Assembly (NCBI GenBank): GCA_036365145.1
Contig: JAEOAD010000982.1
Location: forward strand, 5,482,001 to 5,546,000
From: Orientallactaga sibirica
Lineage: Eukaryota > Chordata > Mammalia > Rodentia > Dipodidae
Length of the DNA: 64,000 bases
Direction of reading: 5' to 3'
Notes under the pieces: generated by a model
Databases searched by the model: none
The model's input: the letters and a program-made list of their open reading frames with translations, nothing else
Told to the model about the DNA's origin: nothing
Program-made: the position numbers and the translations under genes
Part shown: in pieces, positions 44,423-55,705 of the stretch
Layout of the letters: every line of letters begins with the position of its first letter
Numbering within the stretch: position 1 is the stretch's first letter

Positions 44423-44984
44423 GAATTGAGTGACTTTTCAACAACAACGAGCCTAAAATAGAAAAGCTTTATTTTTTTAATGGTCATAACCAAAGAGTTG
44501 GCTGACATAGGATCACATCCCCATTATGTTTAGCTTCTGTCAGACAGTCTGGCTTGTCTTGCACAAGCAAGCATGTGAATTGGAAATGCTCTTATCCAAA
44601 AAATAGAAATTTTCTTTCCAAGTTTTGAAAGCAAACTAATTTCCCCAAGTTCATTTCAGGATATTCAGCCAAACTGGAGATAGGATTATTAGAAATATAT
44701 CATATGATCTGGCAAAATGTCAGGATATGGACCATCCACAGAGAAACAGCCAGACTCTTTGCTTATAATTTTGTGTAAGGCTAGCCTCAAAGAATGTGGA
44801 GGGAAGTCCATTATTTTTTTCACCTCGACCCAAACAATCTAGATGACCTGGTTGCATGGTTCTTTTGCCTTTTGCTCAAAAATCTACTGCATATCTAAAA
44901 ATAGATAGATAATATAGAAAATGTCCCCTTGTTGCAGATATTTCATCTAATTTTTTAAATGTTATTATTTAAAAACAAGCATAT
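44423..44984. other. No recognised feature
   Basis: No repeat recognised by eye. Confidence 0.4.
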
Positions 44985-45265
44985 GAGAAGATGTGACAGT
45001 GGAGTGTACAGCAGTATGAGACATCTCTGTCACAACCTTCACTGCACAGGGCCTATTGTGAACAGGTGGCAGAAAGAATGTAAGAGCCAAAGGAAGAGGA
45101 GGAGTGCTTTGCAATGCTGTCTTCCAGACACAAGTGGCTATGATATTCATGCTCTCATAGTGGCTGATGCTACCTACACGAGACCTTTATACTAGGAGGG
45201 ACAAAAATGATGTCATCAAATTAGAAGAGTGATGATGAGTTGGATACAAGGGATTCAGCAAATTT
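44985..45265 (+). mobile_element. L1 3' end fragment
   Basis: Shares ordered sequence with the reverse complement of 42260-42430 ('aagaatgtaagagccaaag', 'cttccagacacaa'). The two form an inverted repeat pair 2.7 kb apart. Confidence 0.72.
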
Positions 45266-45454
45266 TAAAAGTATTTTTCCCAATATAATAACTTATTATT
45301 TTATAAACATTCATTTACCTTTTCCTAGCAGGTGTACATTTAAGTATTTCAGCAACTTCTTTCAACATTTTCCATGAATCTTTGCTTTATTTTCCACAAT
45401 GAGCTATTCTAAATAACAAAATTCAAACTCTCCAAAATGTATTTAAGAGGCTTC

Positions 45455-45594
45455 CCTTATAGCTGAGTTGACAGTGTGCTTGCCTAGTACACACTAAGCC
45501 TTAGGTTCGATCCCCAGCACCACATTAAACCAGATGTGGTAGCACATGCCTGTAACTCCAGTACTTGGGAGGTGGAGGCAAAAGTATCAGAATT
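45455..45594 (+). mobile_element. B4-like (ID+B1) SINE, left part
   Basis: 'gcttgcctagtacacactaa', 'ggttcgatccccagcacca', then B1-like text. Split by the SINE at 45595-45763. Confidence 0.78.
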
Positions 45595-45763
45595 CTTTTT
45601 TAAAAAAATATTTCTATTTATTTATTTTACAGAGTGAGAAAGAGAGAGAATGGGTGTGCCAGGACCTCTTGCCACTGCTTTATATTGATACTGAGGAATT
45701 GAACCTGGGCCAACAAGCTTTGTAAGCGAGTGCCTTTAACTGCTAAGCCAACTCCCCAGACCC
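45595..45763 (-). mobile_element. B2-like SINE, antisense, shortened
   Basis: Flanked by 'aagtatcagaatt' (45582-45594) and 'aaggatcagaatt' (45764-45776). Part of the body is deleted. Confidence 0.9.
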
Positions 45764-45858
45764 AAGGATCAGAATTGCAATGCCATCCTCAGTTGCACAG
45801 TGAATTCAAAGCCAACCTGGACTATATGAAACACTATCTTTAAAAAGAGTTTAAAGAA
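45764..45858 (+). mobile_element. B4-like (ID+B1) SINE, right part
   Basis: Continues with 'cacagtgaattcaaagccaa' and 'aacactatctttaaaaaga'. Confidence 0.72.
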
Positions 45859-45899
45859 AAATTTCAGCCAGTAATGTCTTCTTAAACAATAAACTTCTA

Positions 45900-46186
45900 G
45901 GGCTAGAGAGTTGTCTCAGTGGATAAATCAGTTGTATGAGTACCTGAGTTCTGGTCCCCAGATCCCATTGAAAAGTCTGAAGCTGTAGCAGGCGTCTGTA
46001 ATCACAGCATGCCTACTGTGAGAAGGGAAGTGGAGGCATAAGAATTTCCCAGAAGCTGGAAGACTAGATAATGTAGCAAAGACAGTAGTGAACACTGAGA
46101 GATTTCTACAAATGAGATGGAAGGCAAGGACTGACACCCAAAAATTGTTCTTTGATTCTACACACATGCTATGGCACATGAGTGAA

Positions 46187-46227
<41 letters not shown>

Positions 46228-46230
46228 ATG
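45900..46230 (+). mobile_element. B4-like SINE
   Basis: 'gggctagagagttgtctcag' head, 'gtgagaagggaagtggaggc', ends in a CA run. Confidence 0.85.
46189..46225 (+). repeat. (CA)n microsatellite
   Basis: About 18 CA units at the end of the B4 element. Confidence 0.97.
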
Positions 46231-46612
46231 AAGTTCTAATAAAATCATATCTATTATTACAATACAAATACATCAATGACTGCAGAAAGGCAAGAAGTCA
46301 GTAGTGATACTGGTAAACACTATGGAATATGTTTGGAACAGTTGAGCCTTAGCGCATCCCTCAGAGAAAAGCAGAAGGAGCAGAAACATGCATAGATTTT
46401 AGTTCAAGCTATGCCCTTCTCTAGCTAAATGACCTTCCTCATCGCCTGTTCTCAGTCTGTAATGTTCTGGGTCCTTGGGGACACCATAAGGGAAAAACTC
46501 GTCGATGAAATGATGACATAAATTGTGGCTTGTCTTACTTGAGTGAATATTTAAGATGGGCAGGCTGATGCTAGACGAGGTTAGGCACAGATTCCATCTG
46601 CCATCATTTAAA
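46231..46612. other. No confident feature
   Basis: Weak echoes of MIR or of L1 antisense ('gtaatgttctgggtccttgg') were seen, not enough to call. Confidence 0.3.
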
Positions 46613-46946
46613 TGTGAAATTTTCCCCATGGAACTTGCTATTTCAGGAGATTGTGGAACCTATGGGTGGTGGGTCGAGCTGGAGGAAGTGGACCTCTAAT
46701 GGGATAAGCCTTCAAGTTTATATCTGGACCCCACTTCTTGTCCTGTCTTTGCTTCCTGTTCTGATGAGATATGAGGAGCTAAGTAGTCCTAGCCGCATAT
46801 TCCCATCACCATGCAGACACTTTCTGCTATGCCTTCCTTGCCCCGGAGGCCTATATCTTCTCAAGCTGTGATCAAAAAATAAATCTTTCCTCCCTTAAAT
46901 TGCTTAAGCCAGGTATTTTATCACAGTGATGAGAAAAGTAACACAC
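46613..46946 (+). mobile_element. Solo LTR, MaLR-like
   Basis: Begins TGTGAAATTTTCCCC, has 'gtggaacctatgggtggtgg' and 'aaaaaataaatctttcctcc', and ends 'aaaagtaacacacca'. Confidence 0.72.
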
Positions 46947-47106
46947 CATTGTACTCCGCACTTGTCCCATTCTGAAACGAGATACAATTAAGAACAGACG
47001 CGCTGTCTTGTTCGTGTGTGTATCTTCTTGTCCTGTACTATCTGACCTGTGATGTGTACATCACCAAGCACAGTGAATGGTGATCAGGTAATATTTCCTG
47101 AATAGG

Positions 47107-47265
47107 ACTGGGGAGATAGCTCAATCAGAAAAGTGCTTGCCTTGCAAGCATACAGACCAAAGTTAGATCTCAAGAACCAACAAACAATGCCAGGCATGGT
47201 GACACGTGTTTGTAATCTCAGTGCTGTGGAGGTGGAAACAGATGGTTTACTGGCTAAACAGTCGA
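47107..47265 (+). mobile_element. B4-like SINE fragment
   Basis: 'gactggggagatagctcaat' head and 'gccaggcatggtgacacgtg' middle; 3' end missing where the LTR begins. Confidence 0.75.
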
Positions 47266-47269
47266 TCTT

Positions 47270-47552
47270 GGGCACATGTGTTAAAGGCTTGGTCTTCCAG
47301 CCTGTGACACCATTAGGAGGTGTCAGAACCTTTAAAAAGTGGAGCCTAATAGGAGGAACTTAGCTCATTAAAGGCATGCCCTTAAAGGGGATATCAGGAC
47401 TCTGGCCCTCCTCTTCCTCTTTTTGCTCCCCAGATGCTACAAAGCAAACAGGCCTCCTCAACCACATGTTCCCTCCATGTTGTACTGCACCATCACAGGC
47501 CCAAAGCCATAGGACCATGTGAACAAGGGCTGAAACCACTAACCAAAATGAG
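47270..47552 (+). mobile_element. MaLR/MST-like LTR, truncated
   Basis: 'cacatgtgttaaaggcttgg', 'gtggagcctaataggaggaa', 'tcacaggcccaaagccata' follow the layout of the LTR at 21435-22165. Its end is cut by the next SINE. Confidence 0.7.
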
Positions 47553-47561
47553 CCTTTTCTT

Positions 47562-47604
<43 letters not shown>

Positions 47605-47707
47605 TTTTACAGAAATAGGCAGTAGATGAAAGTGTGACTAACACAGGCATGGCAAGTGGGTCCTGGAAAAGGTCCAGGCTCCATATGAAAGCTAAGCCAT
47701 CTCCCAG
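47553..47707 (-). mobile_element. Truncated or deleted B2-like SINE, antisense
   Basis: A TTTA tail run and the end 'aagctaagccatctcccagc' remain around a shortened, altered middle. Confidence 0.6.
47557..47606 (+). repeat. (TTTA)n microsatellite
   Basis: About twelve TTTA units from a SINE tail. Confidence 0.97.
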
Positions 47708-48010
47708 CATTTATCTCCCTGGTAATGTAGACTAAAAGGAGGCAAGTGTGAAAAGGTCTGAGGGCACCCTGGTAGATAAAAGAGTCTGAGGGCAACCTGC
47801 CCTGTTTGCAAAGAAAAGGAGGGATACTTCACTGGACAGCATTTTTATACATCCAAGAAAGAGCCATATATTGACAGGGAATGCCTAAGGAAATTTCTAC
47901 CAACGTCTGGTAAACCTGTCCCCTCACCCAACACACAAGTCATGTCATTTATCAACCAACTTTCTTCGCTTGCAAGGATGCTTCCAGAGGGCAATAAAGA
48001 AGTCAAATTA
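47708..48010. other. No recognised feature
   Basis: No repeat recognised by eye. Confidence 0.4.
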
Positions 48011-48237
48011 GGGGCTGGAGAGATGGATTAGCAGTTAAGGTGTTTGCCTGCAAAGCCAAAGGACCTTGGTTTGATTCCCCAGGACCCCCCAAGCCAAGAT
48101 GCACAAGGTGGTGCATGTGTCTGGAGTTCGTTTGCAGGGCTAGAGGCCCTGGCATACCCATTCTCTCTCTTTCACTCTGTCTCTCTCTATATATATTTAT
48201 CTCTATATTATTAAATAAATAAAAATATTTTTTTAAG
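48011..48237 (+). mobile_element. B2-like SINE
   Basis: 'ggggctggagagatggatta', body, CT and TA runs. Flanks 'aagtcaaatt' and 'aagccaaatt'. The 161-codon antisense frame at 48003-48488 runs through it. Confidence 0.93.
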
Positions 48238-48239
48238 AA

Positions 48240-49690
48240 GCCAAATTGGCAAACCTCAAGAGTCTCTAAAAGATCCATCACCGTACTCACGACAGAGCAT
48301 CTCTGAGAATCCATGATTGATGTTGCACTGGGATTTCCAGTAATCAGAAAAAATGCAAGGATTAGTGATCTAAATATGTTGTATTCAATTTTAAATGGTC
48401 TGCCATTGACCAGGCATTCTTCTTTGATGCACTTTTCTCCTCTCTTCTCTATTCTTGCTTTATTGATATTATACTTGTAGCTTTCCACTAGCCTCTTACA
48501 ACTAAATCCTTTCCAAGGATCGACTTGGGAGATTTATATTTGACACCATGTGAAAGACATCCTCTATTGAGTTGATTCCATCTGGAGCTTCTCTGATAAA
48601 AATAGAGCAATGGTGCAATGTTTTGCCTTCTTGCTGCTTCCAGGTTTTAAACATATTTTGAACATTTGATTTATTGCAACTAACCATGTACACAAAAGCC
48701 TGACTTTGACTTATTGCATGTCATGTTCCTTATCTATTACTTTCATTCAGAGGTAACATCATTCAAAAAAAAATCACCATTTGTAATATTTAAGTAGTGT
48801 TTATAGACAGTTGTTACAAGGTAAATGCAAATAAAGAGAATCTAGGTAAACACTGGTGTCTTTCACTTACCTCACTTACTGTCTTATTCCTTGATGTATT
48901 AATATACAAACAAATCCCCACAGAGTTAAATTTATCAAACGTAATCACACAAAGCAGGCAATGCATTACTCTGCAAAAGGGTGACTTCAGTACCTGTAAT
49001 CAACAACTATTGTGTTTGTGCTCCAAGACATAGAATCTGTGTTCTCGTAATGCTTTAGAAAAAATGGCTCTTTTTGATTTATACTCAATATGTACAGCAT
49101 TTAAAGCACAGTATCCCCAAAGAGAGACAGGCTGCATTCACTCTCTGCAAGCCCTGTGCATACAAATGAGCAGGTGTGGGTTTCGCTCAGATCAGAGGTG
49201 GGACAAGAGCAGCGGCCGAGTTTAAAATGCACACAGCTGTCAGAGAGCACTAACCTGTGAGTCCTGAAGAGTGGACCAAGACTTACAGAGACAACTCAAA
49301 AGCTTTTTTTTTGGGGGGGTTAGGGGTAATAAGGTTTTGTTTTCTCTTTGGGGTTTCCTGGACTTGTGCCATGATAAAATTACCAAGCTCCCAAACGTGT
49401 TGACATTTCATCTTCAGATATTACATCACAAGGCTCCCAATAAAAGGAAATCCGAAGGGACATTTGATTACAGGAGTGATGCATGTGAGAAAGATTCCTC
49501 CAGCCATGACTAGTTTTGTAGCTAGAGGAAAGAAAGGGCAAACAACCTGAAGAAGTTGAAGAGACAAGAAATGGTATCTTATCAGGAGCATCTAAGAATA
49601 AGGCAACCCTCCTGCCCTCCCAGTTTCAGTCCAGTGAGATGCACCCTGTACTTCTGGATCCAGAACTTTGTGGTCATCAATTACTACTTT
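48240..49690. other. Repeat-poor island, 1.45 kb
   Basis: No SINE, L1 or LTR recognised. It has a few local CpGs near 49180-49215 ('gagcagcggccgag') that are rare elsewhere. On the minus strand 'gtgagtacgg' near 48282 is a good splice-donor-like sequence, preceded upstream by a moderate pyrimidine tract and 'ag'. None of this proves an exon or enhancer. Confidence 0.35.
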
Positions 49691-49699
49691 TTTTTTTTC

Positions 49700-49701
49700 A
49701 T

Positions 49702-49741
<40 letters not shown>
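49700..49741 (+). repeat. (TTTA)n microsatellite
   Basis: Ten TTTA units at the SINE tail. Confidence 0.96.
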
Positions 49742-49742
<1 letters not shown>

Positions 49743-49915
49743 CGAGAGAAAGAGGGGGGGAGAGAGAATGGGAGTGCCAGGGCCTCCAACCACTTAAACA
49801 CCAGATGCATGCACCACCTTGTGTAGCTGCCTAACGTAGGTCCTGGGGAATCGAACCTGGGTCCTTTGGCTTTGCAGGAAAACGCCGTAACCACTAAGCC
49901 ACCCCTCCAGCCCCA
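49700..49915 (-). mobile_element. B2-like SINE, antisense
   Basis: TTTA run of ten units, GA-rich tract, end 'ccactaagccacccctcca'. Confidence 0.92.
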
Positions 49916-50159
49916 CTTGCTACTGTTTTAAAAGACCCAGCTTGTATTATAGCTACTGTGTCTCACTCCTCTATGTTCCCAAGGTATCTCATTGGTTGTA
50001 CTTAGCAGGGCCTGTGATTACCTGGTTACTTGTGTCTTGTGCCCTGAGAAGACTATACACAATTGGCAGTAGGGAGGAAGGACAAAAGCGGGGAAACTTA
50101 TGTTATAATGCCACACAATGCAGAAATTCCTTCCAAGATATACACCCTCAAAGAAGTGG
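49916..50159. other. No recognised feature
   Basis: No repeat recognised by eye. Confidence 0.4.
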
Positions 50160-50294
50160 AATTAATGACTAAAAAAATACTCTGTGTGGATGGTCATAGC
50201 AACATCCTTCTCAATAGCTAGAAAAATGAAATGACCAAAATATCTGCTAACAGACAAATGGATAAAAAATGTGGTTTAAGTATGCAACGGAATA
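50160..50294 (+). mobile_element. Old L1 (L1M-type), left part
   Basis: 'gtcatagcaacatccttctc', 'acagacaaatggataaaaaa', 'gtatgcaacggaatatta' follow the ORF2 end and stop where a younger L1 begins. Confidence 0.65.
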
Positions 50295-51398
50295 TTAAAT
50301 TTGAAAGTTTCTGCACAGCAGAAGAAACCATCAGTAAAATGAATAGACTGCCTACAGAATGGGAGAAAATATTTGCCAGCTATACCTCAAAGAACTGCAA
50401 AAATTAAACACCAAAATAACTAAATAAATTAAACTGCCGATCTCATCAAATGGGTTTAAAAAATGAACAGAATACTCACAAAAGAAACACAAATGGCAGG
50501 TAAGTACTTTCAAAATGTTCAACATCCTTAGCCATCAGTGGAATGCAAATTAAAACCATTCTGAGATACCATTTTACCCCAGTCAGAATGGATATGATTA
50601 AGAAAACTGATAAAACATACTGTCGAGGATACATGGAAAGAGGAATTTTTATTCACTGCTGGTGGAAATGTGAACTAGTACAGCCATTATAAATATTAGT
50701 ATGGAGGTATCTCAAATAATTAAAAATAGAACTCCCATAAGACCCAGCTATACCACTCCTGGGCATATATACCCCAAGGTCTCCACACTCTACTACAAAA
50801 ATACTTCCACATTGATGTTTATTACCATTCTGTTTACAATAGTTAAGAATTTGGAATCAGCCTAGATGTCCATCAACAGATGAGTGGATAATGAAAATGT
50901 GGTACAAACGAATGGATCTTGAAAGAATTATATTGAGGTTACCCAAGCTCAGAAAGACCAAAACTGCATGTTCTTTCAGATATGCAGATCCTATCCTTGT
51001 AATATCTATAAGTATGCATAAGAGGGCAGTTGCAAGGAAAACCTATAAAGGTAAAATGTTAACCAAGAGCTAGTATAAAGAGATGAGCAGAGAAAGGCAC
51101 AAGGGAAGGGCAAATGAATACAGGTAGAAAGTAAACAGAAGGGGAAGGATATTGGGGAGAGGGGAATGGGAAGAGTTGAAGATTGGGAGAGGAAGGGTGA
51201 TGAAAATCAACTAAAACAAACTGCAGTTGAAAAATGCCAGAATAAACGATACCTAAGTCTCTGAATGCCAAGTAAAAAAATAAAATTTACAAAAGAATAC
51301 CTTCCCACCCCAGTGAAATGAAGGGGGAGAGGGAATATAAGAGTATAACCAAATGGGAATATGACCAATATACAATATGTTCATACAATAGAACTCTC
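50295..51398 (+). mobile_element. Younger L1 3' end nested in the older L1
   Basis: 1.1 kb with the ORF2 C-terminal region ('ttctgcacagcagaagaaac', 'gcaaattaaaaccattctg', 'aatgtggtacaaacgaatgg') and a 3' UTR. Several frame breaks make it non-coding. It separates two pieces of one older L1. Confidence 0.8.
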
Positions 51399-51735
51399 CA
51401 TAAAAAGGGGGAAAAGGAAAGGAGTACGTTTATATGCTATAGCATGGATAAATCTTGAAAATATCATGCTAAATGAAAGAAGCCAGACATAAAAGGTCAG
51501 GTAAAATATGAATCTACTTATATCAAATATCCATAATATGTTAGACTAAAGAGGCACAACATCGATGAATAGTTACTGTCGGAAAGAGTTACTAACAGTA
51601 TGTACAGTCTCCGTTCTGATGACCAAAATTCTCTGGAAATACATAGAGGTGACTGGCTTCACTACATGCCATTGAATCATAAATTTTAGTATATTTAAAT
51701 TGGCAAACATTAAGTATATGTGTATTTTACTACAT
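51399..51735 (+). mobile_element. Old L1 (L1M-type), right part
   Basis: Resumes with 'ataaaaagggggaaaaggaa', 'gcatggataaatcttgaaa', 'aaatgaaagaagccagacat'. Joining it to 50160-50294 restores one L1 layout. Confidence 0.65.
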
Positions 51736-51748
51736 TAGAAAAAGAAAA

Positions 51749-52050
51749 GGGCTGTGGAGATGGTTCAGCAGGTACAGCACTTGTCAGGAAGACCTGAGTT
51801 CGTATGCCCACAACCCAAGTAAGAGCTGATCAGAGAGGATGATCCCTAAGGCTTGCTGGCTAGCTGGTCTAGCCAAATTAGTGAGTCATATATTTAGTAT
51901 TAGAGCCTGTTTCAAACATTAAGATGAAGGGCAACTGAGGAAGACACCGATGTTGACTTTTGAGTACCACATGCAAGAACACCTGCACACATATATGTGC
52001 CCATGCACAAATATGTACACCACATCGACATATACACACCAAAAAGAATA
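51749..52050 (+). mobile_element. B4-like SINE
   Basis: 'gggctgtggagatggttcag', 'ttgctggctagctggtctag', ends with a CA/TA-rich part. Confidence 0.82.
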
Positions 52051-52142
52051 GTACAACCCCCTCGATGCCAGGGCTATCTAAAAGAAGAGAGCCAGCTTTC
52101 CCCAAGTTCCTAGAAGTGGACTACAATAAAAATGGTTGTTAA

Positions 52143-52315
52143 AAATAAGTCAATTGGATTGTAATTCTAGCTGTACCACTTACTACCAAGTGAATCTGGT
52201 CAAGTTTCTTTTTCTATAAAATCGAGATGTTTTTACGTTAGGCTTGTCCTGAGACATAAAGTAGGCCCTTTTAAAACTCCTAGCACACAATAGGCTTGTT
52301 AATGAACATGGGTAG
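52143..52315 (+). mobile_element. MIR SINE fragment
   Basis: 'attctagctgtaccacttac', 'gaatctggtcaagtttcttt', 'tcctagcacacaataggctt' match MIR head, core and tail in order. Confidence 0.62.
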
Positions 52316-52439
52316 CTCTCCTGGGTATAGAAGCTCAGCCCTACTCAGCAATGTACCCATCACTTCTTCAAACCCCAAGAAAATCTCATGGCAAACTCAC
52401 ATTTCACAAAGCACATCTCAAATCTGCCAGTGTCCTTAT

Positions 52440-52531
52440 TTTTATTAACACATACTAATTGCACATATTAATGGGGTTCAATGTAACATTTCCATGCATT
52501 CATGTTAGCACTGATCAAATACAGCCATCTT

Positions 52532-52565
<34 letters not shown>

Positions 52566-52830
52566 TCCCCAGTCCCCAGTAATTATCATTCTATTTTCTT
52601 ATTAACTTTTTTAAAATGTCCACATATGAATAAGACAATGAGGCACTTGCTTTCTGTGTCTGAATCTTTTCATTTAACATAATATCCTCCCATTTCATCC
52701 GTGTTTCTATAAATTTATGCAACAGGATCTTTTTCTTTTGTGACTAAATATCATTTTTGTGTGTGTGTGTATACCATTTTTTCTTGATCCACTTACCCAC
52801 TAATGGGTTTTTGCTGCTGTTTCCCAGGTG
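52440..52830 (-). mobile_element. Old L1 3' end fragment, antisense
   Basis: 'taatggggttcaatgtaaca', 'ttcatttaacataatatcct' and 'cttgatccacttacccacta' follow the reversed end of an old L1. Confidence 0.55.
52541..52563 (+). repeat. (CA)n microsatellite
   Basis: Eleven CA units within the L1 fragment. Confidence 0.95.
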
Positions 52831-53528
52831 GAGGACTTTCATGGCTAGCCACTAGCCTTCTTGTGTGGAGAATAAGAAGGGCCTGACAGCTTAAGAAGCA
52901 CACGTGGAGGTGATATTCTCAGATCATGCCAGGCTTACTATGAGGACTAAGCCTCCATTTAGCGCATATGATTCTTTTCACAACTGTCAACTTTACAAAC
53001 ATACCTGGCAGAGTTTAAAGTCTTCATCACTCACCTGAGCTTAGAGTCTTCAAAAGGGGTTGAAATTAAATGTGGTATTTCCTCTTTAATCCAGCTGTCA
53101 AAACAAATGGATCAAGGCCTCCAAACTTCACCTTTGCTGTGAAAACCACACTTCACCCACAGATGTCTATGTCAGGCACAATCTGTGACAGCCATTGGGC
53201 AGCCCAGCAGCAGCATCCTTATCCCCAACCATGTTTTGCATCCTCAGAGTACATTTTTGCTTGCACCATTGACATGCTTCCCAGAAGCTGAGACATGCCT
53301 CTTTGTCTAAAGGGGGAAAAGAATAAAACTTTTAGTAATAGCACCAAAGGTCAGACCACAGTTCCTGAAAAAGATCCTGTGAAATTTAGATTATCCAAAG
53401 CTTTCTTTGCCACTGTCAATATTCCTTTTCCTAGATTAATGGGAACGAACACTGCTCCTATAAAAATTAAAAGCAACTTTTTCATGTCTTTTAAAAATGC
53501 TTTTATTTACTTTTAAAAATATTTTATT
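52831..53528. other. No recognised feature
   Basis: No repeat recognised. Frames at 53070-53291 and 53295-53516 are short and unconvincing. Confidence 0.4.
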
Positions 53529-53676
53529 GCCTGGCACGATAGCACATGCCTTTAATCCCAGCACTCAGGAGGCAGAGGTAGGAGGATCGCCATGAGTTCA
53601 AGGCCACCCTGAGACTACATAGTGAATTTCAGGTCAGGCTGGGCTAGAGACTGACCCTACCTTGCAAAACCAAAAT
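53529..53676 (+). mobile_element. B1 SINE
   Basis: 'gcctggcacgatagcacatg' to 'gactgaccctaccttgcaaa'. Confidence 0.92.
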
Positions 53677-53696
53677 ATAACCAAATATATATAATT

Positions 53697-53881
53697 TATT
53701 TATGTGTGTGTGTGTGTGGAGAGAGAGAGAGAGAATGGTCATGCCAAGGTCTCTAGCCACTGCAAATGAACTCCAGACACATGCACCACGTGCATCTGGT
53801 TTACATGGGTTCTGAGGAATTGAATCTAGGACTGTAGGCTTCACAGGCAAGTGCCTTAACTGCTAAGCCATCTCTCGAGCA
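53697..53881 (-). mobile_element. B2-like SINE, antisense
   Basis: 'ttatttatgtgtgtgtgtg' tail, GA tract, end 'ctaagccatctctcgagc'. Lies directly before another antisense copy. Confidence 0.9.
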
Positions 53882-54079
53882 CTTTATTTAATTTTTAGTG
53901 TTTTATTTATTTTAGAGAAAGAAAGGGGGAGGATGGGCACACCAGGGCCTCTCATCACTGCAAATGAATTCCATATGTATGTGTACTTAGTGCATCTGGC
54001 TTTACACAGGTACTGGGGAATCAAGCCATCAGGCCTTGCAAGGAAGCACATTTAACCACTGAACCATCTCTCTAGCCCA
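53882..54079 (-). mobile_element. B2-like SINE, antisense
   Basis: 'ttatttattttagagaaag' to 'ccatctctctagcccaa', head to tail with the previous copy. Confidence 0.88.
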
Positions 54080-54094
54080 AGAATCATGCTAACC

Positions 54095-54800
54095 ATTTTA
54101 TTGAAAACTTAAATACATTAACATATTGTTATCCTTTTGTCCCCTCCCCCACCACCATTCCACTGAGCACTGTCCTCTTCACACGTAGTCCTCCTCTGTT
54201 TTGATGTTTTGTTCCTTAAGAAACACATTTTATGGTTCCTTTTAAATGTTTCAGTTTAATTTCATTTTCACATATATTGCATTTTGACCATATGTATTAC
54301 ACACTACTCTCCCTTATCTGGCTCAATCCCAATCTACTCCTTTCCATCACTTACCAATGGCTACAGTATGGAAGACAATGATTCCGCATTCGGCAGCAAC
54401 CATGAATTGTCCTTAGCTCCTTTGGGAAGGGAGTGATCTCCCATTCTCCTCCCCTATCCCTAAGAGAATGCTGACTGGTCCCATCAATGTGCAGGTCTTC
54501 TGCAGGTTAGCACAGCTGTTGTGAGGTCATGAGTGCCATGACTGTGTCATTTCTGAAGGACGCTGTTCCATACTCCTTCCTTTTCTCCCAACTCTTACAT
54601 CTGTCCTTTCAATTCCAGTTTCGGAAATATTTCCTGATCCCTGGAGAGGATGATTTATATGCCCTGTGTAAAGACAAACACTCTTCAATCACTGATTTTC
54701 AGCACTTAACGAGTTATGATTCTCTGCATCAAGTGCCTTCTCTCACTGCAGGAGAAACAAAGGCTTTTCTGACCAGAGTTAAGAGCAGATCTGATTAAGA
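54095..54800 (-). mobile_element. L1 3' end, antisense
   Basis: 'ccccaccaccattccactga', 'gatttatatgccctgtgta' and 'cttttctgaccagagttaag' are reversed rodent L1 3'-end elements, in the same layout as 39570 and 42080. The 89-codon frame in it is not a gene. Confidence 0.7.
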
Positions 54801-54835
54801 AGCAAACACCACAAGGGCTCTAAACCCATTGAGAG

Positions 54836-55036
54836 TAGTGATTCTTAAATTGGGACTATTTTGACCCGTCTGGAGCCATTTCTGGCTGTCACCATTGAAA
54901 AGGAAGCACTGCTATTCACCTCTTGTGTGTGGAGGACAGGAACATGGCTCCTAAGATGCATAAGGCAGTCCCGCTCCTCCTGCAACAGGCTGTTAAGGGC
55001 CCCAAGAATCAATTGTGCTGAAGTTGAGAGATCTGG
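54836..55036 (+). mobile_element. MER20 (hAT-Charlie-type) DNA transposon
   Basis: 'tagtgattcttaaattggga', 'gagccatttctggctgtcac', 'gaagcactgctattcacc', 'ttgtgctgaagttgagaga' match MER20 end to end, with diverged ends. MER20 copies carry transcription-factor sites in placental mammals. I cannot tell whether this one does. Confidence 0.72.
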
Positions 55037-55299
55037 ACTCAGAGGAGCACCCCCAAAATCTAATCTGTCACCTCATTGCCACCCCCCCAAGGGAAAAACT
55101 ATACCTCACAGTTATTTCTTGATCTGCTCAATCTCCATGCTTTCTTCTTTCAGAAATTTGTTTCTGTCCTGAATCCAACTGGAGTTTCTCCCACAGGTGA
55201 CTCCTTCCTTCCTCTTTTTCCCTCAGGAGGAGACAACAGCATCCATTTTTATCCCTGGGATAATCAACAATGCAGTCAAGCAAAGTCCCAACATTAACA
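55037..55299. other. No recognised feature
   Basis: Pyrimidine-rich stretch, no repeat recognised. Confidence 0.4.
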
Positions 55300-55705
55300 T
55301 TTAGGTATTTATTTACTTTACTTTATCTATTGATGGTGTGTCTGTACCATACAAATGGGGAGTGTATGTGCATTCAGATTATGCATGTACATGTGTGTGC
55401 AGATGTGCCTATCCCATGTAGAGGCCAGAGAAGGATGTTAGGTGTCACCTTCTATCATTCTCCTGCCTTATTCCCCCAAGACAGAATCTCTCATTGAACC
55501 TGTAGCTTGTGAAAATTTTTGGATGCACTGACTGACCAGTGAGCCCCAGACAGAGAGCCTCCTGTTTCCACTCCCCTCAAGACTAGGGTTACAGACTTGC
55601 ATGACCACTCCTGGAATTTTACATGGGTGCTGGGGCTCTACCCCAGGTCCTTGTGCTTGCTCAATAAATGCTCTTCCCTGGTGAGTCATCTCTCCAACCC
55701 TGAAA
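55300..55705 (-). mobile_element. B4-like SINE, antisense
   Basis: 'aatggggagtgtatgtgca', 'gaggccagagaaggatgtta', 'gggtgctggggctctacccc', 'tgagtcatctctccaaccc' in the expected reversed order, nearly complete. Confidence 0.82.

Noticed and set aside
46395..46520. Possible MIR or L1 antisense fragment
   Set aside because: Two competing weak matches; neither is strong enough to list as a feature.
48003..48488. 161-codon antisense open frame, the longest in the window
   Set aside because: Its C-terminal half runs through a B2-like SINE and the rest matches no protein family; no exon structure is evident.
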